Part shown: positions 25,627 to 33,789 of the stretch, in pieces
How the letters are laid out: every line of letters begins with the position of its first letter
How positions within the stretch are numbered: position 1 is the stretch's first letter
Source of the DNA: Rhodothermales bacterium
Lineage (GTDB): Bacteria > Bacteroidota > Rhodothermia > Rhodothermales > UBA10348
Reading direction: 5' to 3'
NCBI GenBank assembly: GCA_017643395.1
Contig: JAEPNP010000004.1
Coordinates: 62,001 to 126,000, forward strand
Length of the DNA: 64,000 bases
Translations under genes and position numbers: made by a program
Notes under the pieces: generated by a model
What the model was told of the DNA's origin: nothing
What the model saw: only the letters and a program-made list of their open reading frames with translations
The model's database searches: none

Positions 25627-26321
25627 TGCCGCTTTCGCTGGTCCGTTTCTACATCAACGGCGCCGCCTGGGTGGCTGACCTGACCCGACCCGCCGTGCTG
25701 GCGCGCCCCGTCGCGTTTGAGGGCGATCGGGAGACCTGGATGGGAGCCCATCCGGCCGGAAGTGAGCCGATGCGCTCCGGAGATTTCGTGGGCAGCGTAG
25801 CACAGGGTGGCCCGGTAAATGCCGCTGTACTCACGCTCACACCGCATGGCAACGGCACCCACACCGAAGGCATCGGGCATATCACGCGTCGAGCCGACCC
25901 GGTTCGCGTTCCCGCGGCTCCATTGCCTGCGTCCCTGGTGACGCCCCGGGGAGATCTGGTCGCAGCGCTGGACCGTGCCGAGTCCGGGTTTCTGGAGGCC
26001 GTCGTCCTGCGCACGGGCGCGCAACCGTTGGACCCGGACCACATGCGCACACTGCTCAAGGCAGGTGTGCGGCATCTGATCGTTGAAGCGCCCTCCGTGG
26101 ATCCCGAGGATGACGGGGGTGCCTTGCTGGCCCATCGGGCCTGGTGGGGGGTTGAGCCGAGCGGGACGGCGACGCACTCGCCGCGGACCATCACGGAGCT
26201 CGCGGCGATTCCTGCTTCTCTGGCAGACGGGCCGTACCTGCTCAATCTTCAGGTCCCTGCCCTTGAGACCGATGCCGTTCCCAGCCGTCCCATCCTCTAC
26301 CCCGTGGTGCGAAGTCGATAG
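25626..26321 (+). CDS. Cyclase-family hydrolase, probable kynurenine formamidase
   Basis: The 231-residue protein has the metal-binding signature of the cyclase/KynB family, HGNGTHTEGIGHI. KynB converts N-formylkynurenine to kynurenine. Adjacency to kynureninase, 0 bases downstream, makes that the best assignment, though the protein is divergent around the remaining motif and isatin-hydrolase-like or other cyclase activities cannot be excluded. The ATG at 25626 overlaps the TGA of the HD gene; a longer frame from 25578 would run inside that gene and was rejected. Confidence 0.8.
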   Translation: MPLSLVRFYINGAAWVADLTRPAVLARPVAFEGDRETWMGAHPAGSEPMRSGDFVGSVAQGGPVNAAVLTLTPHGNGTHTEGIGHITRRADPVRVPAAPLPASLVTPRGDLVAALDRAESGFLEAVVLRTGAQPLDPDHMRTLLKAGVRHLIVEAPSVDPEDDGGALLAHRAWWGVEPSGTATHSPRTITELAAIPASLADGPYLLNLQVPALETDAVPSRPILYPVVRSR

Positions 26322-27542
26322 ATGGACCTTACGCTGGAATCGGCCTACGAACTCGATGCCGGGGATGCACTCTGGCGACAGCGAGCACGCTTCCTGCGTC
26401 CGGGCGACGACGTGATTTACCTGGCCGGAAACTCCCTCGGACTCCAGCCTAGAGGCGCGCGCGCACTCCTGGATCACCGTCTGCGGGAATGGGGCGAGGC
26501 CGCGGTGCTGGCCTGGCACGACTCTGACTGGATGGAGGTCGAAGACGCCGTTGCGGCGAGTATGGCACGAATCGTCGGTGCCCGCCCCCACGAAGTCGCA
26601 GTCACCGGCACGCTTACGGTGAACCTGCACCTCTTGATGGCATCGTTCTACCGCCCCGCAGGCACGCGGACGGCCATCCTCATGGAGCCAGACGCGTTTC
26701 CCAGCGACCAGTATGCTGCCGCAGGACAGGCCGCCTGGCACGGCCTGACTCCCTCGGAGCACGTACTGACAGCCGAGGCCGGTACGGACGAGGGACTGAT
26801 TGAGGCACTGGACAGATTCGGAGACCGCATCGCCCTGGTGCTTCTGTCGGGTGTCAACTATTACACGGGACGGGTCTTTGATATGCAGCGCGTGACTGAG
26901 CACGCGCGTGCTGCGGGCTGCCTGGTGGGCCTGGACCTGGCCCACGCCGCGGGCAATGTGCCGCTCTACCTGCATGACTGGGACGTGGATTTCGCAGCCT
27001 GGTGTGGATACAAGTACCTGAACGGGGGCCCGGGCGCGCCGGCGGCGTTGTTCGTTCACGAGCGCCATCACACGGCGGACCTGCCTCGCCTGGCCGGTTG
27101 GTGGGGCCACGATCCGGCGTCCCGATTTCAGATGCCGGACAGATTCCTCCCGGCCCGCGGAGCATCCGGTTGGCAGGTCAGCACGCCCTCGGTGCTCGCG
27201 CTTGCACCCCTTCAGGCATCCATGGCCATGTTTGACGAGGTCGGCATGCCGGCACTCCTGGAGAAAAGCCGCAAACTGACGGGGTTTCTCTCGGAGCTCA
27301 TCGTCCACAAGTCACCGGCTGTCGAGATCATCACGCCTCAAGCCCGAGGTGCACAGCTTTCCCTCAAGGTGCCCGGGGGACGCGCCACGTTCGACGCCCT
27401 CAGGGCGCTGGGCGTTGTCTGCGACTGGCGGGAGCCCGACGTGATTCGGGTCGCTCCCACACCCTTCTACAACGGCTTCGCCGAGATGGTGCGATTCGTC
27501 GATCGACTGGAGCGCGCGCTTTCCGAGGCCGGACGCCCCTAG
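26322..27542 (+). CDS. kynU: Kynureninase
   Basis: The 406-residue PLP-dependent fold-type I enzyme cleaves kynurenine to anthranilate and alanine (or 3-hydroxykynurenine to 3-hydroxyanthranilate). Motifs seen: VIYLAGNSLGLQPRGA near the N-terminus, LDLAHAAGNVPLYLHDWDVDFAAWCGYKYLNGGPG with the Schiff-base lysine, and the C-terminal RVAPTPFYNGFAEMVRFVD. It follows the probable kynurenine formamidase without a gap and its last four bases overlap the convergent hpt gene. Tryptophan dioxygenase and kynurenine monooxygenase are not in the window. Confidence 0.95.
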   Translation: MDLTLESAYELDAGDALWRQRARFLRPGDDVIYLAGNSLGLQPRGARALLDHRLREWGEAAVLAWHDSDWMEVEDAVAASMARIVGARPHEVAVTGTLTVNLHLLMASFYRPAGTRTAILMEPDAFPSDQYAAAGQAAWHGLTPSEHVLTAEAGTDEGLIEALDRFGDRIALVLLSGVNYYTGRVFDMQRVTEHARAAGCLVGLDLAHAAGNVPLYLHDWDVDFAAWCGYKYLNGGPGAPAALFVHERHHTADLPRLAGWWGHDPASRFQMPDRFLPARGASGWQVSTPSVLALAPLQASMAMFDEVGMPALLEKSRKLTGFLSELIVHKSPAVEIITPQARGAQLSLKVPGGRATFDALRALGVVCDWREPDVIRVAPTPFYNGFAEMVRFVDRLERALSEAGRP

Positions 27543-28105
27543 TCGTCGTCCAGGATGTAGATGTCCGCCAGCTGACGACCTACCTGCGCATAGTCCAGGC
27601 CGTAACCGACGACAAACAGGTTGTCGATCTCGAAGCCGACGTAATCGAGTGACAAGGGAATGCGGGTGGCATCCACTTTGTGAAGCAGCACGGCCGTGCG
27701 TACTGAAGCCGGCTTCAGTTCCTGCATTTTGTCCATCAGGAACTGCATGGAAAGGCCCGTATCGACGATGTCCTCCACCAGGATGACATGACGCCCCTCG
27801 ATATCGGCATCCAGTGACTTGAGTTCGTGCACCTTGCCACTCGAGATCTTCGCGGCACCGTAGGAGGACAGCTTGAGGAAGTCCACCTCACACTCGATCG
27901 AGAGCTCACGCATGAGGTCGGCAAGGAAGATGAACGCTCCGTTCAGCACGCCGACCAGGATCGGCACGGTGCCATCCAGGTCCCGGTCTATCTGTGCGGC
28001 GATCGCACGCACGCGGTCGGCGATCACATCGCGTGTCAGGTAGGGGCGGAACCGATCGCCGTTGATGACGACGGAGTCAGAGGCGGTCTTCAAAGTGGAC
28101 TGCAT
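27539..28105 (-). CDS. hpt: Hypoxanthine phosphoribosyltransferase
   Basis: The 188-residue purine-salvage enzyme transfers phosphoribose from PRPP to hypoxanthine or guanine. The PRPP loop VILVEDIVDTGLSM is intact, as is the GAFIFLADLMREL segment and the C-terminal DYVGFEIDNLFVVGYGLDYAQ base-binding region. The length is typical of bacterial Hpt. It sits 21 bases downstream of tilS, a pairing (tilS-hpt) found in many bacteria. The ATG gives the conserved N-terminus. Confidence 0.96.
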   Translation of the reverse strand: MQSTLKTASDSVVINGDRFRPYLTRDVIADRVRAIAAQIDRDLDGTVPILVGVLNGAFIFLADLMRELSIECEVDFLKLSSYGAAKISSGKVHELKSLDADIEGRHVILVEDIVDTGLSMQFLMDKMQELKPASVRTAVLLHKVDATRIPLSLDYVGFEIDNLFVVGYGLDYAQVGRQLADIYILDDD

Positions 28106-28126
28106 GGAGCAAGGTATGAACAGCTG

Positions 28127-29455
28127 TTATTCGGCAAGCGCAGAGAGACGAACCCAGGTGGTGCCGGATTTCTCCGCGTCCGATAGCCACATGGCCCGAA
28201 TTCCCGGAATCCAGACCACCTGACCGTTCACTTCGACCACCGGAAACGATGCGCGGGCGAACGAGGGTACCCGCGAGTCGGTCAGCACGTCCTTGACCTT
28301 GGTCGAGCCGTCGCGAATCGCGATGCGATCTCCCGGCCTCCAGGGGCGCACCAGAAACGGTCCCTGAAACGGCACCGCCGCCCCCCAGGAGACTGGCTCA
28401 AAGTAGTACGATGCGCTTTGCGCCCGGAACGCCAGGCGACCGAAGCTGGCACCACGACCCCGCTCGAAGAGAAGCTCGGAGTCGGGATGTGTTGCCCGCG
28501 AGAGAACGGCCAATCCCTCCCGCTCGCGCCACACCTCACCTGATCCGACCGTCACGCGGCGGCCCGGCTGCGCGTCCAGCAGGCCCAGCACGGACAAGGC
28601 GGTATTTTCGTCGCGAGGGCCATCAATACCGGCCTCCTGAAGAGCTTCAAGGACCAGACGGCCTTGCCATTCCAGGGATTGCGCCGCCAACCCGTCGAGG
28701 TCCAGCAAGACGCCTTCGGCCTCCAGATGGGTATCCGGAAGCGGCCGCATGACCTCGTTGAGCAGGGCTTCAGACATCGGGTTCAGGGTATCGTCGAGTA
28801 GTCCACGGAGCAGTCGCGCCGATCGGGCGACCGCTTCGGGTGCGTGCTCGCCGAAAATATCACGCACAACCGGCATGACGCGGGCTCTCAGGGCGTTTCT
28901 GCGGTAGCGAAGGTCGGAGTTCGACGGATCTTCGACCGTCGGCAACCCCAGCCGCTCCACGACGGCCCGCAATTCCGACTTCCTTGCCTCCAGAAGGGGA
29001 CGAATCAGAACCAGATCAGGCGATCCGGGCAGGGGCGACACGGGCGCCATCCCGGCCAGCCCGTCCGGTCCGGTACCGCGGAAAAGGTTCAGCAGGACGG
29101 TCTCTGCCTGGTCCTCAAGGTGGTGTGCGGTTACGACATGGAATGCTCCGTGCTCGGCAGCCGCGTCGGCCAACGCGCCATATCGAGCATGCCTCGCTGC
29201 CGCCTGAGGCGACCCCTGGACGGGCACGTCGACGCGCCGCAGGTCAAACGGCACTCCGAGCGCGCGTGCAACCGCCTCGGCAGTCTGGGCGTCCGCGTCC
29301 GCGGATTCTCGAAGACCATGGTGCACGTGTACACACACAAGGTCCCGGTCGTCATCGGCCAGCAGGGCAGCCAGCGCCACCGAGTCCACGCCCCCCGAGA
29401 GAGCCACGATCAAACGCCCGCCGTTCGGCAGCGTGCTGCGGTCGAGCAGACTCAC
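28127..29455 (-). CDS. tilS: tRNA(Ile)-lysidine synthase
   Basis: The 442-residue N-type ATP pyrophosphatase attaches lysine to C34 of tRNA-Ile(CAU), changing its decoding from AUG to AUA. The P-loop SGGVDSVAL, the HVHHGLRESADADAQT segment and TAHHLEDQAETVLLNLFRGTG are all present. A C-terminal domain (about 350-442, RPWRPGDRIAIRDG) matches the TilS substrate-binding domain. The start overlaps the end of mutL by 4 bp. It is an essential gene in most bacteria. Confidence 0.95.
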   Translation of the reverse strand: MSLLDRSTLPNGGRLIVALSGGVDSVALAALLADDDRDLVCVHVHHGLRESADADAQTAEAVARALGVPFDLRRVDVPVQGSPQAAARHARYGALADAAAEHGAFHVVTAHHLEDQAETVLLNLFRGTGPDGLAGMAPVSPLPGSPDLVLIRPLLEARKSELRAVVERLGLPTVEDPSNSDLRYRRNALRARVMPVVRDIFGEHAPEAVARSARLLRGLLDDTLNPMSEALLNEVMRPLPDTHLEAEGVLLDLDGLAAQSLEWQGRLVLEALQEAGIDGPRDENTALSVLGLLDAQPGRRVTVGSGEVWREREGLAVLSRATHPDSELLFERGRGASFGRLAFRAQSASYYFEPVSWGAAVPFQGPFLVRPWRPGDRIAIRDGSTKVKDVLTDSRVPSFARASFPVVEVNGQVVWIPGIRAMWLSDAEKSGTTWVRLSALAE

Positions 29456-31263
29456 GCCCGTGAGCCGAACCGCCTGGCCAGCTCCTCAGCGGTGATGCGG
29501 ATCAGGGTCGGGCGGCCGGCAGGACTCGTGTAGGGCTCCCTGCACTGGAAGAGCTGATCGATGAGCGAACGCATCTCGCGGGGATCCAGCGGTGCATCAC
29601 TGGGCACCGCGCTGCGGCGGGCCATCGCCCGGGCCAGCATCTCCCGAGGCGACAGGCGCAGCCGCTGCACGAACGACTTGTACTGATCGAGCACCTCTCC
29701 CAACACACCGCGCTCATCGCCAGGCCGGATGTCTGCGGGCAAGCCACGCACCATCACGCTCTGACCGCTCAGGACGGCCAGGTCGAACCCGATGGCACGC
29801 AGATCAGGCAACAGACCCTCCAACAGAGCGAAATCCGCGGCGCTGAAATCCACCACCGTCGGGAAGAGGAGCTGCTGACTCAGCCCGAACCCATCTTCCA
29901 GCGCTTTCAGCGCACGCTCAAAAATGACGCGTTCGTGAGCCGCATGCTGGTCCACGATCAGCAGCCCGGATCTGATCGGCGCGACCACGTACGATCCCAG
30001 AATCTGCCAGACGAGGCGTTCAGGCTCGACGACGGCATGCTCTTCGGCCTGCTCGGCGGGCTCCGGGCCCGCTGTCGGGGCGTAGAGGGCCTCCGACACC
30101 GAACCGGGATCCGCAGCGCGTGGTGTCGTCGGCGACGACAAGGCCGGGTACCCATCTTCAGACGATTCAGAGCCGGCCAACAGATCTACCGCGCCGGCAT
30201 CGTCAAAGCGCAGTACGCCTGCCCCCTCGGACAGGGCCCGGCCCACCACCGCCTTGAGCATGCTGTAGACCCCCCGCTCGTCATCGAAGCGAACCTCCGA
30301 CTTGGTCGGGTGCACGTTGACGTCCACATGCCGGGTGTCGACGTCCAGCACTATCGTGAAGAACGGGAACGTGCCCTCGGGAATGAGGCCGCGATACGAG
30401 TTGTAGACGGCGTGCTCCAGATAGCGACTGCGGATGGGTCTGCCGTTCACCAGGAGGAACTGCTCTCCCCGATTGCGCTTCCGGACTTCAGGTTGCCCGA
30501 TCCAACCGCGCACGCTCAGGTAACTGGTTCGCTCCTCGACCCAGAGCAGTGACTCCTGCTCGTGGGCAAACAAATCCCGAATACGTCCGGCCAGGGCAAC
30601 GGGCCCATCGCCCGTGCAGGCCTGAAGGGCGAGCACCTCCCTGCCGTCCGCCGCCAGGCTGAATCCCACCGAGGGGTGCGCCAGCGCCAGCATTTGCACC
30701 GTATCGATGATGTGGCTGAACTCGGTAGCCTCGGATTTCAGAAAAGCCCGGCGCGCGGGCACATTGTAGAACAGCTGCCGCACGGCGACGGACGTTCCTG
30801 TGGGTTGCGCACATGGCTCGACGGCTCGCTCGTGACCACCCTCGACGCGCACCAATGTGCCCACCTCGTCCTCTGCACGTCTCGTTTTCAGTTCGACGCG
30901 GGCCACAGCGCCGATGGATGCCAGGGCTTCACCCCGAAAGCCGAGTGTGTGAATGCGCTCCAGATCGTCGAAGTCCCGGATCTTGCTGGTAGCGTGTCGC
31001 TGGAAGCACCGCACGGCATCCCCGGCCGACATCCCCGATCCGTTGTCGACCACCTGAACCAGCGAACGGCCGCTGTCTGCGACAATGATGTCGATGCGGG
31101 TGGCGCCCGCATCCAGGGCGTTTTCCACCAGTTCCTTGGCGACCGATGCGGGGCGTCCGACCACCTCCCCTGCGGCGATCTTGTTCGCCAGGACATCCGG
31201 CATCACCCGGATGATGCCTTGCTCGGAACTCGAAACGTCTTTCTCTTCGGTCTGCCCGGTCAT
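29452..31263 (-). CDS. mutL: DNA mismatch repair protein MutL
   Basis: The 603-residue GHKL ATPase couples MutS mismatch recognition to strand removal. Motifs: ELVENALDAGATRID, DNGSGM, TSKI and GFRGEALASIGAVA (ATPase), then a linker and a C-terminal dimerisation domain. The endonuclease-type box DQHAAHERVIFE is present, but the C-terminal zinc-binding motifs expected of nicking MutLs (ACR and CPHGRP) appear as MARRSAV and SPAGRP, without the cysteine and histidine. I chose the ATG at 31263; an upstream ATG at 31308 overlaps the small membrane-protein gene, and a later one at residue 21 of this call is just before the conserved PDVLANKIAAGEVV start. Confidence 0.94.
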   Translation of the reverse strand: MTGQTEEKDVSSSEQGIIRVMPDVLANKIAAGEVVGRPASVAKELVENALDAGATRIDIIVADSGRSLVQVVDNGSGMSAGDAVRCFQRHATSKIRDFDDLERIHTLGFRGEALASIGAVARVELKTRRAEDEVGTLVRVEGGHERAVEPCAQPTGTSVAVRQLFYNVPARRAFLKSEATEFSHIIDTVQMLALAHPSVGFSLAADGREVLALQACTGDGPVALAGRIRDLFAHEQESLLWVEERTSYLSVRGWIGQPEVRKRNRGEQFLLVNGRPIRSRYLEHAVYNSYRGLIPEGTFPFFTIVLDVDTRHVDVNVHPTKSEVRFDDERGVYSMLKAVVGRALSEGAGVLRFDDAGAVDLLAGSESSEDGYPALSSPTTPRAADPGSVSEALYAPTAGPEPAEQAEEHAVVEPERLVWQILGSYVVAPIRSGLLIVDQHAAHERVIFERALKALEDGFGLSQQLLFPTVVDFSAADFALLEGLLPDLRAIGFDLAVLSGQSVMVRGLPADIRPGDERGVLGEVLDQYKSFVQRLRLSPREMLARAMARRSAVPSDAPLDPREMRSLIDQLFQCREPYTSPAGRPTLIRITAEELARRFGSRA

Positions 31264-31279
31264 CAAGGGCGGCGGAGGG

Positions 31280-31480
31280 TCAGAGGGTGAGGTACATCCA
31301 GACGGCAAGACCCAGCAGCAGGAGGAAGTAGATCAGCCCCGCAGGGCTGCGGCGACGCACTTTGGACTGAATCCTCATGCGACGTTTGAGGCGCTCCTCT
31401 TTCTCGGGGTTGTAGTACCGCGGCTCGTAGGAAAACTTGCGATGCCGGGCGCGTTTTCCGGGCGTAAACAGACCCATCAT
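31280..31480 (-). CDS. Small single-span membrane protein (66 aa), function unknown
   Basis: This 66-residue product is strongly basic for its first 45 residues (for example KEERLKRRMRIQSKVRRR) and ends in one hydrophobic helix (GLIYFLLLLGLAVWMYLTL). That suggests a cytoplasmic cationic tail anchored at its C-terminus. GGGAGGGA precedes a double ATG, giving a strong ribosome site. It lies 16 bases before mutL in the same direction. No family is recognised, and interaction with nucleic acid or phospholipid is only a guess from charge. Confidence 0.75.
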   Translation of the reverse strand: MMGLFTPGKRARHRKFSYEPRYYNPEKEERLKRRMRIQSKVRRRSPAGLIYFLLLLGLAVWMYLTL

Positions 31481-31486
31481 TCCCTC

Positions 31487-31520
31487 CCTGCAGGATCAGG
31501 TTCGGCTTTACCGGAAGACC
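31487..31520 (-). other. Possible structured leader before the 66-aa gene
   Basis: On the minus strand, TTCCGG and CCGAA pair around a TAAAG loop and flanking GGGTC/GATCC can extend the stem, ending just before the ribosome site. GAACCTGATC resembles the 3' part of a TPP riboswitch, but the other conserved parts are missing, so only a leader hairpin is claimed. Confidence 0.3.
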
Positions 31521-31594
31521 CGCGCATCGTTCCGTAGTTGCCCCGCGATGTGGGTAAATCGGGGGTAACGCGGTTGTGGCGGCGAGCGCCGCTG

Positions 31595-32389
31595 CTAGCG
31601 GGCCAGCGTAAACAGGTAGGCCGCCGCTACCGGAGCAACAAACATCAGGGCATCAAACCGGTCCAGAACGCCACCGTGTCCTGGCAGGATGCTCGCGGAG
31701 TCCTTGCGGTTCGAAGCGCGCTTGAAGCCGCTCTCGAACAGGTCTCCGGCAGGGCCCAGCACCGAGACGATGGCCGCCAGCGCCAGCCAGTGCGGGTATG
31801 CCAGTCCTCCGCTCCATACCGTGGACAGCACTCCCGCGGTTATGAAGGCACCCAGGGCACCTCCGATGGCCCCCTCCCAGGTCTTCTTGGGGGAAAGCGT
31901 CGGGGCCAGAGCGCGCTTGCCGAACGCGCGGCCGGCGTAGTAGGCGGCTGTGTCGCCGACCCACATCAGAATGACCAGCCCCATCGTAACCGGGAACGGA
32001 TCCCACGCGACCGGCGAATGCGGAATGCGAATGACAACCAGCGCCGCCAGGAACGCACACGGGTAGATGATGCCGAAGAGTGAGCCTGACAGGGTCGAGA
32101 GCCAGAGCGGACCCTGTGCGCGGTTGAGGTACCAGGTGAGGGAAAGGATGATGAGCGGCGGAATGAGCCAGATGGCGGGCGGCCATGCGGGCGCGAAGAT
32201 CATGGACAATCCGGCCAGATAGGCCGGGAGGTTTCCGGGGGGGGACCCCTCCTCGGAGAACAGCGCGAACGCCTCTTTCTGCCCGGCGAGAGCGATGACC
32301 GCAATGAACCCTACAAACGGCCATCCCCCCAACCATGTCAACGCTACGAAGAGCGGAATGCCGATCAGGGCCGTGACGATTCGCTTCAA
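31595..32389 (-). CDS. cdsA: Phosphatidate cytidylyltransferase
   Basis: The 264-residue polytopic enzyme makes CDP-diacylglycerol from phosphatidate and CTP, the branch point for phosphatidylethanolamine and phosphatidylglycerol synthesis in the inner membrane. The C-terminal family signature is complete: SGFKRASNRKDSASILPGHGG then LDRFDALMF, with the conserved KD and HGG-x-DRxD residues. SPKKTWEGAIGGA is another typical stretch. The start overlaps the DUF2007 gene by 4 bp, so CPBP protease, DUF2007 protein and CdsA form a coupled trio. Confidence 0.96.
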   Translation of the reverse strand: MKRIVTALIGIPLFVALTWLGGWPFVGFIAVIALAGQKEAFALFSEEGSPPGNLPAYLAGLSMIFAPAWPPAIWLIPPLIILSLTWYLNRAQGPLWLSTLSGSLFGIIYPCAFLAALVVIRIPHSPVAWDPFPVTMGLVILMWVGDTAAYYAGRAFGKRALAPTLSPKKTWEGAIGGALGAFITAGVLSTVWSGGLAYPHWLALAAIVSVLGPAGDLFESGFKRASNRKDSASILPGHGGVLDRFDALMFVAPVAAAYLFTLAR

Positions 32390-32742
32390 GCCGGGTCCTC
32401 CGGGGGACTCAGGTTGATGTGCTCGGCCCCGCTGTCAGCGATCACGTCTCCCTTGGGCGGGGATTCCGGATCGGCGGCCAGCGCGACCGCTGCCAGTTCG
32501 TCGTCTGTGAGCGGCTCCGCGGACATGACATGCCGCACGGCATCCACCTGGTCCTCCGGCACGTAGACGTGGACACGCGATAGGGAGCCGTGTGTCAGGT
32601 TGAAGGCGTGATCGCGCAAGGTCAGGACGACCGCCGGGATCCCCGAGTCATCGAGTCGATCACGAACCAGATCCGCCTCATAGTCCGTGCCCGAGTTGAA
32701 TACGGACACCCACCCCTCGATTTCGCGCGTTCCCTTGCTCAT
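32386..32742 (-). CDS. DUF2007-domain protein (putative signal-transducing protein)
   Basis: This 118-residue soluble protein has the DUF2007 beta-alpha-beta core: WVSVFNSGTDYEADLVRDRLDDSGIPAVVL followed by VHVYVPEDQVDAVRHVM. An acidic tail of about 40 residues follows. The fold resembles a small ligand-binding or PII-like unit; no activity has been assigned. It overlaps the neighbouring genes by 4 bp on both sides. Confidence 0.85.
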   Translation of the reverse strand: MSKGTREIEGWVSVFNSGTDYEADLVRDRLDDSGIPAVVLTLRDHAFNLTHGSLSRVHVYVPEDQVDAVRHVMSAEPLTDDELAAVALAADPESPPKGDVIADSGAEHINLSPPEDPA

Positions 32743-33683
32743 GCGCCTTCCTCCGCTCTGCCCATGCGGTGCATGGTCCTGACGATCAGTCCGAACACCA
32801 CGACGGCTCCGAGCACAATATAGATCGGCACGTCCATGGTTTCGATGTCCTCCAGGGACATCCCGTCAGAGGAAGAAATCCAGGCTCCAAGCGCTACGGC
32901 AAAGCCATTGTTCGCGAGGTGTACGAGAATGCCCGGCACCAGGCTGTTGGACCGCCAGACGACATAGGCCATGTACACGCCGAGCATCGAGAGCGGCAGG
33001 GCCTGCGTAATCCGGAAGTGATACAACCCGAACACTACACCGGAGAAGATGATCGCCGCGAGCCAGCCCGAAAACATGCGCTCCGCCTGCCGTTGGATAT
33101 ACCCCCGGAAGAACAATTCCTCGCAGAGGGCCGGCGTAATGGCCATCGTGAACAGGGTGAAGAAGAAGCCCAGGTTGGTCGCAAGGACCTGCTCGATCAA
33201 ATCCATCTGCATCTGCTCGAACTCGCGGATCCCCTCCGGCCAGGGCAGGCCGTCCATGATGGAACCGGCCCACTGCACGATGGGAAACAGCGCAACAAGT
33301 CCTGCGAGCGAGAGCAGGGTGATTGCAAGACCAGACCCTCGCAACCTCAGCATGGCAGCGGGCCTGGAAGTGTGGAGTCGGGCAAACAGCCAGCCGAGTC
33401 CGAGCAGGCCGAGAAACTGGCCCACCGTGTTGGCAATCAGGAACTCTGAGGCAAAGGTGGCCACGAGCGTGGACGTGTCCATGCCCGCCATCTCGGTCAG
33501 CTGGCCGGTTGCCGCGAGCACGGCGACCAGGACCACGAGAGAAATGCCCTGAAAGGCGACAAACCCCAGGATGAGCCCGACCGCAATGGTCAGACCCGGC
33601 CCGATGCGATTGCGCTCAAGCACGCCGTCCAGGGGAAAGGCGCGGTCTTCGGAAACGGGAGCTACCTCCGGAATGGGCTGCAT
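32739..33683 (-). CDS. CPBP-family intramembrane metalloprotease
   Basis: The 314-residue membrane protein has about eight hydrophobic segments. The CPBP/Abi glutamic-protease motifs are EELFFRGYIQR (EExxxR), FGLYHF and HLANNG. Relatives include type-II CAAX prenyl proteases and bacteriocin self-immunity proteins. The ATG at 33683 is the first giving a compact N-terminus (MQPIPEVAPVSED); two further ATGs upstream, at 33710 and 33737, lie in a hairpin-containing spacer and are less likely. It is the first gene of the coupled trio with DUF2007 and cdsA. Confidence 0.87.
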   Translation of the reverse strand: MQPIPEVAPVSEDRAFPLDGVLERNRIGPGLTIAVGLILGFVAFQGISLVVLVAVLAATGQLTEMAGMDTSTLVATFASEFLIANTVGQFLGLLGLGWLFARLHTSRPAAMLRLRGSGLAITLLSLAGLVALFPIVQWAGSIMDGLPWPEGIREFEQMQMDLIEQVLATNLGFFFTLFTMAITPALCEELFFRGYIQRQAERMFSGWLAAIIFSGVVFGLYHFRITQALPLSMLGVYMAYVVWRSNSLVPGILVHLANNGFAVALGAWISSSDGMSLEDIETMDVPIYIVLGAVVVFGLIVRTMHRMGRAEEGA

Positions 33684-33713
33684 ACGGGTTCGGGTTTGAG
33701 GCGCGAACATACG

Positions 33714-33775
33714 GACGCGCCCGACGGGAGGTCCCACCGGGCGCGTCTCACGTGGAGAGGCTCAGACCCCACGTC
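33714..33775. terminator. Long GC hairpin(s) between sigma-factor and CPBP genes
   Basis: GACGCGCCCG (33714-33723) pairs perfectly with CGGGCGCGTC (33738-33747) and the loop can pair further (GGG/CCC). Beside it is a second stem, ACGTGG/CCACGT, between about 33750 and 33775. Located just after the stop of the sigma-factor gene, they are plausible terminators, but there is no U-tract. Confidence 0.45.
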
Positions 33776-33789
33776 CATGGTAGCTGTTG

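Noticed and set aside
25506-27308. 600-residue minus-strand ORF opposite the kyn genes
   Set aside because: Shadow of the formamidase and kynureninase frames; no homology-like features.
31481-31530. TPP riboswitch or small SRP RNA in the mutL-cdsA spacer
   Set aside because: Only GAACCTGATC matches the TPP box (CTGAGA and the GCG..GGGA arm are missing), and the SRP core GGAAGG-AGCA is not present.
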